From the NCBI GenBank assembly GCA_001653155.1, contig BDEJ01000013.1, positions 1-64,000 of the forward strand: a stretch of DNA of 64,000 nucleotides. Direction: 5' to 3'. This stretch comes from Porphyromonadaceae bacterium H1. Lineage in GTDB: Bacteria > Bacteroidota > Bacteroidia > Bacteroidales > Paludibacteraceae. Made by a program: the position numbers and the translations under genes. The notes under the pieces are model-generated. The model was not told the origin of the DNA. It did no database searches and saw only the letters and a program-made list of their open reading frames with translations. The stretch's first letter is position 1. Each line of letters starts with the position of its first letter. Positions 10,787 through 18,516 of the stretch are shown here, in pieces.

Positions 10787-10830
10787 ACAAGTAAATTCAT
10801 TTTAATTACTAACTCTAAAATTTAGAAATC

Positions 10831-12291
10831 ATGAAAAAAAATCTTCTTGCATTAGTACTATGTATGGGCTTCGGCTTTATTACAGCGCAAGCTGCCGACC
10901 CGAAGACAGACAGCTTTAACTATCCCGACCGTATGGACGGAAAATACAGCCTGAAAAACAACTGGATATTCTCCAGTACGGAAGGAAACTATAGTTCCGG
11001 AGCTGATTTAATCGCTCCAGCGAACTCAACACGGAGTATGGTCTCGAAAGACGGAAAACTCTACTTCTCGAGCCGGGACGGAGGCAACAAACTGATTGAG
11101 GTAGACGGCAAAACAGGTAAAAAAATCAAGGATATTAAGTTACCGGCTAATGCTTTCACTTATTTAGGTAAAACCAAAGACGGCAAAAACGACAGCACTT
11201 GGACCGTCGGTCTCGCATGCAACGACATTCAGAAGGATGCAGCCGGCAACTTACTTGTCTGCAACCTGCTTACATCAGCCTCAGGTGTATTTCAAATATG
11301 GCGAGTGAACCCGCAGGACGGAAGTGCCGTATTGGTGCTCCATACCGTACCGAAAGTAAACAACAGCCTCGGTGATGAAGCTAAAGTACGTTTCGATGCT
11401 TTCGGGGTATTCGGCGATTTATCAAAAGACGGTTACATTTTGGCTCAAAACGCTTCCGAGATGAATACTTTTCGCTGGGATGTAACTGACGGAAAAGCCG
11501 ACCCCGAAGCCAGCATATTCGACATCGATGTTTCCGAAACGAGCTACTTCAAAGGATTAACTAATCCCGGATCAGCCCCACGGGTGTATCCCATTTCGGA
11601 CACACATTACTATATGGATGGAAATACAACCTTAGTCACCCTGCTTCAAATGGATACAGATGCCGGTAAAGCTACTGTAGCCGACGGATTTTACAACAAA
11701 CCCAGTGCACTGTTCGACTCCATCACTCCTCCGGTTGCCGACCCCAAGGAAAAATGGGAGATGAACCAAGGGCACAACGGAATGATGAATTTCCAAGTAG
11801 GCGACCAACATTTCGTAGTAATGGCCGCAACCAATACCGCCAAAGCCCCGGCATCTTCTTTCCGTTTGTTCAAATACGCCAATAAAAACAAAGCTTTCTC
11901 CGGCTTGGACTGTCTCTGGACCTTCCCGGCTGCCGGGATGGGAGCAACGTCGAATGCTTACAGAACGGCTGTTCCCAACGTGGAAGTAAACGGGAACAAA
12001 GCCACCATCTACCTCTATGTGGGTGAAAATGGTTATGCTTCCTACGAATTCACGGTTAAAGATGGAAACAACGTAGCACAGCTCAACAACGATGCGGTAA
12101 AAGTAAGCGTAAAAGGTAAAACTGTAGAACTAAGTCCGGAAGTAGCTTCGCTGCTAGTTTACTCGGCTTCGGGAGCCTTGGTTACATCGGCACAACATGT
12201 AAGCGAAATAAGGCTTGAAAGCGGTATGTACCTGATCAAAGCCACTACCTATGCCGGCGAAATAGCCATTCATAAGGTAGTTGTACGATAA
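10831..12291 (+). CDS. Secreted beta-propeller protein with T9SS sorting domain
   Basis: This 486-residue protein has a clear signal peptide ending at AQAADP. The body shows propeller-like repeats (LYFSSRDGGNKLIEVD, DAAGNLLVCNL, KDGYILAQNASEMN, ATIYLYVGENGYASYEF) and resembles the DUF4623-like region found in the large amidase at 23538-27662. The last 75 residues form a T9SS sorting domain (LLVYSASGALVTS, then GMYLIKATTY), ending in VVVR. It is the last gene before a strong terminator, so it closes the first transcription unit that starts at susC. Its role is unknown; binding rather than catalysis seems likely because no catalytic motif is seen. Confidence 0.78.
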   Translation: MKKNLLALVLCMGFGFITAQAADPKTDSFNYPDRMDGKYSLKNNWIFSSTEGNYSSGADLIAPANSTRSMVSKDGKLYFSSRDGGNKLIEVDGKTGKKIKDIKLPANAFTYLGKTKDGKNDSTWTVGLACNDIQKDAAGNLLVCNLLTSASGVFQIWRVNPQDGSAVLVLHTVPKVNNSLGDEAKVRFDAFGVFGDLSKDGYILAQNASEMNTFRWDVTDGKADPEASIFDIDVSETSYFKGLTNPGSAPRVYPISDTHYYMDGNTTLVTLLQMDTDAGKATVADGFYNKPSALFDSITPPVADPKEKWEMNQGHNGMMNFQVGDQHFVVMAATNTAKAPASSFRLFKYANKNKAFSGLDCLWTFPAAGMGATSNAYRTAVPNVEVNGNKATIYLYVGENGYASYEFTVKDGNNVAQLNNDAVKVSVKGKTVELSPEVASLLVYSASGALVTSAQHVSEIRLESGMYLIKATTYAGEIAIHKVVVR

Positions 12292-12322
12292 GCGTCGCAA
12301 GTCGCATCTCCGACAAACGAAG

Positions 12323-12369
12323 GAGGGCTATCCGAAAAACCTTCCGATTTTCAGGATAGCCCTCTTTTT
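12323..12369 (+). terminator. Strong intrinsic terminator after the SusC/SusD operon
   Basis: The arms GAGGGCTATCC (12323-12333) and GGATAGCCCTC (12354-12364) are perfectly complementary and are followed by TTTTT. It sits 32 bases behind the propeller gene and separates it from the phosphodiester glycosidase gene. The rest of the gap up to 12501 holds no gene and no clear promoter box. Confidence 0.9.
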
Positions 12370-12501
12370 CATTCACAGAGGGAGTTCCGGCAAAACTTTT
12401 CCGGAATTACCAGCAAACGAATACTAAAACACAAACTTAACACAACGGGAAAGAAGCTATTTTCCCTCCACACGTTTCATTCCTCAAAATATACCTGTCG
12501 C

Positions 12502-14970
12502 ATGAAAAAACACCTCCTCCTCATTTTCATCACCGTATTAGGTTACCTGCTCGCTCCAGCTCGCGATCTGAATATAGACGGTGTAAACTACCGGGTTGAC
12601 ACCCTCGAAAATCATCAGGTGGGCCCCGGAACGGACTACATCGCCTTGCGCTTGACTACCTCCAAAAAACGTTTGGATGTTTTTTTCCTCAAAGCTGATC
12701 TGAAGAATCCCCACATCGATGTGCGCACAGCCCTCGGACAGGATTCGATCTACTCCGGCGAACGTCCTTCGCGACTCGCCAAACGCAAATCCACCGAAGG
12801 CGCTTTTTATTTTGCCGGCACCAACGGTGATTTTTACATTACCTCCGGATACGTGGGATATCCGGTAAGCGGTAGCATCGTCGATGGCGAAATAGCCCGG
12901 ATACCGGGTAATCGCAGCGTAGTTGCCTTCGACGACAAAAAAATGCCTTACATCGGTATAATGAGCTATTCGGGTCGGATTCGCTTTGCTGATTCGGAGG
13001 TCGAGATAAACAGTGTAAATCACCTGCTCGAAGCAAATCAGGTGGTACTGTACAACCGCCACAACGGCAAATATACCCGCAGCAACGCCTACGGAACCGA
13101 AATATTAATAGAGCTACAAAACGGTGAGAGCTGGGGCAGTAACAAAAACATGAAGGCCAAGGTGCTGAAAATAGAGAAGAATATCGGCAATATGGCCATA
13201 CCTCCCGGAAAAGCCATTATATCGGCTCACGGAAGAGCCGCAGCGAAACTGGAAGGCTTGAAGGTCGGATCGGATTTGGAAATAAATCTGGGCTTGACCA
13301 TGAACGGGCAAAACGACTTCAACATCACGGGAATGAGCGGTGGAGACCCTCATGCCATCATGCTGAAAGACGGCGTAATCGAACAGGCAAACGTGTGGAA
13401 CGAGCTGCATCCTCGAACGGGGCTTGGTTACAGCCAAAAGAAAGACAGTTTGATTTTCTGTGTGGTGGATGGTCGAGGCCTCTCCAACGGGGCTAGCACG
13501 AAACAGTTGGCCTACATCATGAAAAGCGCTGGAGCATACACTGCTTTCAACATGGACGGAGGCGGATCGAGCTGTATGTATGTAGCCGAATACGGTGGCC
13601 CGGTAAACAGACCTTCGGACAGTAGCGGCGAACGTGCGGTATCAAACAGCATTTTCCTCGTTTCGACAGCCCCGGCGGATGAGCAAATAAGCAGCATCAA
13701 AGCGCATCAAAGCTCGGTAACGCTAGCCGAGTTCGGAACATACACACCAAAATTCTACGGATACAACCGATATGGAGTACTTGTCAACCCCGATCTAAAA
13801 GACGTAACGCTCAGTTGTCCGGAAACAATGGGAACAATATCCGGAAATACCTTTATGGCTACAAGCACTACAGGAGGCACACTAACGGCGAGCTACAAAG
13901 GGAGCAATACCGTTCACATCGCTGTTCGGATTGTTCCGGCCGGCAACATAAGCATGAGTCCCAATCCGCTCATACTCGATAAACGTTCCGATTATACCCT
14001 GCAAATAATAACACAGACTGAGCAGGGAGAAATGCCCATGTCTCCTTCGGCTTTTGAGTGGAGCGTAGAGGATGCCGGCATCTGCCAAGTAACAAACGGA
14101 GTAGTGAAAGCTCTGAGGAACGGCGAGACCAACATAACGGCACGCAGGCAGGATATAAGTGCAACAGTTCAGGTAAAAGTACAAACACCCGCTTCGGCCC
14201 GTATCATAGATGACTATATGAAAGCCGAAGACTGGAAACTCTCCGGATCCGACTTCTTCGAGAATTTAAACTGGGGAGGAAGCAACCTGCCCGGCGGATG
14301 GCAACATGGAGCTTCCATAGCATTTAAAAACTCATTAGGCTTAGGTCCCTTCATCAAGCTTACAAGCCAAAAGAAACAGCTTTTCGGGCTCCCCGACAGC
14401 ATTATCATCACACTGAATACAGACAGGGTAAAAGTGTCGGAATTTAGCATTTGGATCAAAGCCAAGAATCAGAAAAAGCCCATCAGCAGCAAATTCAAAA
14501 ATATCGAAGGTGGCAAGGACATCAGCCTAAGCATAGCAATCGACGATCTTTTTGACAGCAAGGACAGAGGTATTTACCCCCTTACAATCAACAGCATGCA
14601 GTTCGCTATCGAAACGGACAAAATGACCGAAGGAGAGACCTACACGCTCTTTGTAAAGGACATAAACCTCGCATATCGGAATATGACAACTACGGGCCTC
14701 AATACAATAAAAGGAGAGGACGAAGCGCTAAGCATCTATCCCAATCCGGTGCATACTCCGGAAATTTTTATCCGGCCGGCAACACAACAGCTACAAATGC
14801 TGAAAGCCGAACTTTACAGCATGGCCGGACAGAAAATAGCCGAAAAGCAATACGGAAATTACGCAGGAGGCAGTGTCGTATTTCCATTGGCCATGCTTGA
14901 GCAAGGCACTTATTTGCTGAAAATTTACGAAGACGGCAAACAAAGCACGAAACTAATTATCAAACCTTAA
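12502..14970 (+). CDS. Phosphodiester glycosidase (NAGPA/DUF2233 family) with Ig-like domains and T9SS tail
   Basis: This is an 822-residue exported protein. Residues about 60-395 form the NAGPA-type phosphodiester glycosidase domain, with the conserved blocks AGTNGDFY, HPRTGLGYS, CVVDGRG and FNMDGGGSSCMY followed by GERAVSNSIFL. In animals the related enzyme removes GlcNAc from GlcNAc-phospho-mannose; bacterial members act on sugar-1-phosphodiesters. Big_2-like Ig modules follow (FEWSVEDAGICQVTNG), then a beta-sandwich with IDDYMKAEDWKLSG, and a T9SS sorting domain starting at LSIYPNPVHTPE and ending in KLIIKP. It begins a second cluster with the propeller and amidase genes, 49 bases before the next gene. 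In the wall-degradation context it could cut phosphate-linked sugars such as teichoic or capsule attachments; this is inference. Confidence 0.87.
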   Translation: MKKHLLLIFITVLGYLLAPARDLNIDGVNYRVDTLENHQVGPGTDYIALRLTTSKKRLDVFFLKADLKNPHIDVRTALGQDSIYSGERPSRLAKRKSTEGAFYFAGTNGDFYITSGYVGYPVSGSIVDGEIARIPGNRSVVAFDDKKMPYIGIMSYSGRIRFADSEVEINSVNHLLEANQVVLYNRHNGKYTRSNAYGTEILIELQNGESWGSNKNMKAKVLKIEKNIGNMAIPPGKAIISAHGRAAAKLEGLKVGSDLEINLGLTMNGQNDFNITGMSGGDPHAIMLKDGVIEQANVWNELHPRTGLGYSQKKDSLIFCVVDGRGLSNGASTKQLAYIMKSAGAYTAFNMDGGGSSCMYVAEYGGPVNRPSDSSGERAVSNSIFLVSTAPADEQISSIKAHQSSVTLAEFGTYTPKFYGYNRYGVLVNPDLKDVTLSCPETMGTISGNTFMATSTTGGTLTASYKGSNTVHIAVRIVPAGNISMSPNPLILDKRSDYTLQIITQTEQGEMPMSPSAFEWSVEDAGICQVTNGVVKALRNGETNITARRQDISATVQVKVQTPASARIIDDYMKAEDWKLSGSDFFENLNWGGSNLPGGWQHGASIAFKNSLGLGPFIKLTSQKKQLFGLPDSIIITLNTDRVKVSEFSIWIKAKNQKKPISSKFKNIEGGKDISLSIAIDDLFDSKDRGIYPLTINSMQFAIETDKMTEGETYTLFVKDINLAYRNMTTTGLNTIKGEDEALSIYPNPVHTPEIFIRPATQQLQMLKAELYSMAGQKIAEKQYGNYAGGSVVFPLAMLEQGTYLLKIYEDGKQSTKLIIKP

Positions 14971-15019
14971 ATGACTGCAACATAACAAAGAAAAAATAAA
15001 AACTATAAAAGCACATCGT

Positions 15020-15931
15020 ATGAAACACAGAAGCACACTACTGACAACTCTCTTAGTTTTGGCGGGCCTCTCCCTTCAGGCTCAAAGCATCAGCATCGAA
15101 AAAGTACAGCAACCCATTAAACAGAAAGGATTCTATCCCAAGCTAAGTCCAAGCGGAGCCTTCATGACCTTCACTTCAGAAGCCTACGGAGGATTAAGCC
15201 TCTATCGCTTTTCGGACAATTCCGTCGAGCAAGTATCGACGGACAAGGGTTCGGGCTTCGACCCTGTTTTCAGCACCAACGAGAAAAAGCTCTTCTACAA
15301 GCAAATCAATTACGAATCCCGTTTGCGCAAGGAGGGAGTAAAAAGCTACGATTTGGAAAAGAAGACAGAGCTCGAAATGCTTCGTCCGCGACGCAATGTA
15401 AGACAATTACAAGCTTACAAGGACGGAGTTATAACCCATGCCGAGTCGAAACTCTTCCGTTCATCCACAAGTAAATCAAAAGAAGCCATATCGAATTACG
15501 TCTGGAGCGATGGAAACAACCTGAATGTCTTCCGAAACAACAAGACGACTGCTATAAATCCTATAAAAGGAGCCAGAGGTTATATCTGGACTTCCCTCTC
15601 CCCCAATGCTAAGATGATTCTCTTCCATGCAGCCGGGAAAGGCAGCTACGTATGCGATTGGGAGGGACGGATTATTGCCGAATTGGGTGATCTGAACGCC
15701 CCTGTCTGGTATGGTAACGACTTTGTAGTAGGTATGCAGGATAAAGATGACGGGCATTTCGTAACCGAGTCAAAGATACTCATGAAAAGCCTGGATGGAA
15801 AGGTCGAAAAGGTTCTCAGCCCGGCCGGTGAAATAGCCATGTATCCGGCGGCATCAGGCAAGGCCTCGAAAGTAGCCTATAACACCCTTGCAGGCGATAT
15901 TTATGTATTGGACATTCGCATAACAAAATAA
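15020..15931 (+). CDS. TolB-like/WD40-like beta-propeller protein, copy 1
   Basis: This is a 303-residue exported protein with a signal peptide ending at LQAQS. Repeats of the TolB/PD40 type are visible: FYPKLSPSGAFMTFTSE, GSGFDPVFSTNEKKLFYK, YIWTSLSPNAKMILFHAAGK and GEIAMYPAASGKASKVAYNT. It has a clear paralogue at 27670-28593 with shared blocks such as STD[KR]G[SA]GFDP, ES[KR]LRKEGVKSYDLE / KRLRYTSVKSVDLE, and WxGNDxVVGMxDxD. In both places the propeller gene directly precedes a large amidase gene; here the gap is 4 bases. This fixed pairing suggests that the propeller is a partner, chaperone or regulator of the amidase. Confidence 0.85.
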   Translation: MKHRSTLLTTLLVLAGLSLQAQSISIEKVQQPIKQKGFYPKLSPSGAFMTFTSEAYGGLSLYRFSDNSVEQVSTDKGSGFDPVFSTNEKKLFYKQINYESRLRKEGVKSYDLEKKTELEMLRPRRNVRQLQAYKDGVITHAESKLFRSSTSKSKEAISNYVWSDGNNLNVFRNNKTTAINPIKGARGYIWTSLSPNAKMILFHAAGKGSYVCDWEGRIIAELGDLNAPVWYGNDFVVGMQDKDDGHFVTESKILMKSLDGKVEKVLSPAGEIAMYPAASGKASKVAYNTLAGDIYVLDIRITK

Positions 15932-15935
15932 CTCT

Positions 15936-18368
15936 ATGAAAAATTTTAGAATTCTTTTTCTGCTCATCGCTCTATGGGGGCTACAAACAGCTCTTGCTCA
16001 AGACTTAAGCGGTGTAAAAATACACATCAACCCCGGCCATGGAGGTTGGGACTCCGACGACCGGGGCGTACCGACCCCTCTCTTCCCGAAAGTTGGCCCC
16101 AATCTTGGTTTTTGGGAGTCGCAAAGTAACCTCGACAAGGGATTGCAACTACGGGATATGTTGCTGGCCTTGGGAGCCAATGTACAGATTTCGCGCACGC
16201 AGAACCGTACTGAAGACGACCTGCGCCTCTCCGTTATCGTACGCATGGCCAACGAATTTCAGGCCGACTTCATGCTCTCCATTCACAGCAATGCGGGACA
16301 GGGGGTGGCCAACTACGTATTGATGCTCTTTGCCGGAAAAAGCGACGGCGATACCCATATCTACCCCACTCCTACCCCGCGATCGGACGAAAGTAAGGCC
16401 ATCAGTACCGAAATTGCCAAGAACCTGATCAAAAACCGACTCAACAACTGGTCGACTCCTCACTACAACGTATCGGGCGATAAAACCTTTGCCCGCCTGC
16501 AAATGGGCTGGAACGACGGTTACGGCGTATTGAGAGGGCTTACCGTGCCGGGAGTTATTTCCGAAGGTTCGATGCACGACTACATCCCCGAAGCCTACCG
16601 GCTGATGAACATGGAATACAAATGGCTGGAAGCCTGGAACTTCAAAAAAGCTTTTTGCACCTACTTCAAAAATGCCGAAATACCCACCGGAAACATCGCT
16701 GGATGGGTTAAGGACAACAGCTTGAAAATAACCGATGGGCAGTACATCAAATACGGAAAGGACATACTCCTACCTATTGACGGGGCGAAGGTTAGTCTTG
16801 TCGAAACGGGAGCTAGCTACACGGTGGACAACAACCGGAACGGTGTTTATGTTTTTAAAGACCTGCAACCCGGTACTTATACGATACGCGTAGAAGCTCA
16901 AGGATATCACACTCAGGAACAGAGTGTTAAAGTAACGAAAAATGAAATCAGTTACCAAAACATCGAACTGGTGAAAATACGCAATACGCCGCCACAAGTA
17001 ACGGCCTATTCACCCAAAGTAGCTGAAAACGAAACGGTAGAGTGCTCCAGCGACATCGTATTAGACTTCAACTGGGATATGGACGAAGCAAGCACCTCCG
17101 GCGCTTTTTCGATAAGCCCGCAAAGGGAAGGAAAAATTACTTTTGAGAACAACACGAAACGCTTACGCTTCAAACCGCGGATTCCTTTCGAGAAATCGAC
17201 GCGCTATACCGTAACCCTCAAGCGAACAGCGAAACATCCTGATAATATGAGCATGGAAAACGACTTCTCCTTCAGCTTTACAACCAAAGACAGGAATCGT
17301 CTGGCGCTCTTGGCGGGCTTCCCGAACAACGAATACAAAGTGATGCAGGCTTCCAATCCGGCTTTCTACTTCATCTTCGACGGGAAGTTAGGCAGTACGA
17401 ACATGCTGCAGCAAAACATTCAGGTTTTCGATTCCGAAAACAAGGAACTGGAAAAAGCCCCCATGTCCATAAGGAAAAACAAAATCCGAAAAGGAGGATA
17501 CGGCGATGTGTATTTCGAAACCTCCAATCCTCTGGAAGCCGGTAAGAAATATAAGGTCGTACTCGGCAGCGATGTGGTGGACAACATAGGTATGCCGCTG
17601 GTGGATCCTATCGAGATTCATTTTACCGCTTCAACGATACAAGTAAACGACAAAAATGTTGTCGAGGATTTCGAAGGCAAAGTCGGATTTGTTTACGAAG
17701 CGGCACAAAGCCGGAACACCCAATCGGCTCTAAGCGAGAAAAGCAGCTCGGAACGTTTGTTCGGATCTTCTTCCAACATGCTCAAAGCCACATTCTCACA
17801 ACAGGACGCCTTTGCCGTTTACAAAGTCTCGACTCCTTCCGTAAGCAGTACGAAAGGCCGGGCATTCGGTCTTCACGTGTACGGCGATATGTCCAACAAC
17901 GAATTACAACTGGAATTGACGCAAGGCGCTACGGTCAAATACCTAAGTCTGTGCAAGCTCTCTTTTTGGGGCTGGCAGTTTGTAGAAGCCAAAATAGAGG
18001 AAGCAGGGGATTATACCCTCAGTGGCATACGCATACTGCGCAAAGAAGGTGTTATCTCGGGGAAAAGTACGATATACATCGACAACTTGCTCCAATACGA
18101 TAATCTGATTTCATCGTGGAACAGCCCAAGCTTTGAAAGAGAGGAGCTCGCTTTGTTGCTCTACCCGAATCCGACACAGAAAATGGTTTTTGTACGCTCC
18201 GAATCGGAAGAGAAACCGGTGCTGCAACTTTATAGCATAGACGGCAGTTTGCTAAAGACCGTTCTGTCGAAAGAAATGGATATCAGTGAATTTCCCAGTG
18301 GAAGTTATTTAATGAAAATCGCGTTCCGGAATCGCACTTTTGCCCGTCCGGTATTGCTGAGTAAATAA
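15936..18368 (+). CDS. Secreted zinc N-acetylmuramoyl-L-alanine amidase (Amidase_3) with Ig domains and T9SS tail
   Basis: This is an 810-residue exported enzyme predicted to cut the bond between MurNAc and the peptide stem of peptidoglycan. The signal peptide ends at LAQD. The Amidase_3 domain spans about 26-235, with zinc ligands His35 (INPGHGG), Glu61 (WESQSNL) and His117 (SIHSNAG) and catalytic Glu210 (VISEGSMHD). A carboxypeptidase-regulatory-like domain follows (about 262-345), then two Big_5-type Ig domains (NTPPQVTAYSP; NNEYKVMQASNPAFYFIF), a jelly-roll-like region and a T9SS sorting domain (LLLYPNPTQKM to LLSK). Start spacing of 4 bases makes it translationally tied to the propeller gene. 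It is a paralogue of the 1374-residue amidase at 23538-27662. Confidence 0.93.
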   Translation: MKNFRILFLLIALWGLQTALAQDLSGVKIHINPGHGGWDSDDRGVPTPLFPKVGPNLGFWESQSNLDKGLQLRDMLLALGANVQISRTQNRTEDDLRLSVIVRMANEFQADFMLSIHSNAGQGVANYVLMLFAGKSDGDTHIYPTPTPRSDESKAISTEIAKNLIKNRLNNWSTPHYNVSGDKTFARLQMGWNDGYGVLRGLTVPGVISEGSMHDYIPEAYRLMNMEYKWLEAWNFKKAFCTYFKNAEIPTGNIAGWVKDNSLKITDGQYIKYGKDILLPIDGAKVSLVETGASYTVDNNRNGVYVFKDLQPGTYTIRVEAQGYHTQEQSVKVTKNEISYQNIELVKIRNTPPQVTAYSPKVAENETVECSSDIVLDFNWDMDEASTSGAFSISPQREGKITFENNTKRLRFKPRIPFEKSTRYTVTLKRTAKHPDNMSMENDFSFSFTTKDRNRLALLAGFPNNEYKVMQASNPAFYFIFDGKLGSTNMLQQNIQVFDSENKELEKAPMSIRKNKIRKGGYGDVYFETSNPLEAGKKYKVVLGSDVVDNIGMPLVDPIEIHFTASTIQVNDKNVVEDFEGKVGFVYEAAQSRNTQSALSEKSSSERLFGSSSNMLKATFSQQDAFAVYKVSTPSVSSTKGRAFGLHVYGDMSNNELQLELTQGATVKYLSLCKLSFWGWQFVEAKIEEAGDYTLSGIRILRKEGVISGKSTIYIDNLLQYDNLISSWNSPSFEREELALLLYPNPTQKMVFVRSESEEKPVLQLYSIDGSLLKTVLSKEMDISEFPSGSYLMKIAFRNRTFARPVLLSK

Positions 18369-18397
18369 GCCCGCTTATATTTTGGAATTCGCATACC

Positions 18398-18437
18398 ATC
18401 AGAGGCGCCTTCGTGTATGTCGCGGGGGCGTTTCTTT
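18398..18437 (+). terminator. Possible weak terminator after amidase copy 1
   Basis: A GC-rich imperfect hairpin (GGCGCCTTCG to CGCGGGGGCG) is followed by TTTCTTTTG. G-U pairs are needed for part of the stem, so this is only a candidate. Confidence 0.4.
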
Positions 18438-18516
18438 TGATTTTTCCAAATAACCAAAGAAGAAGAACAAACTCAATACATCTATCAACAAGACAGTAAA
18501 CGCGAGAGTCAAAAAC

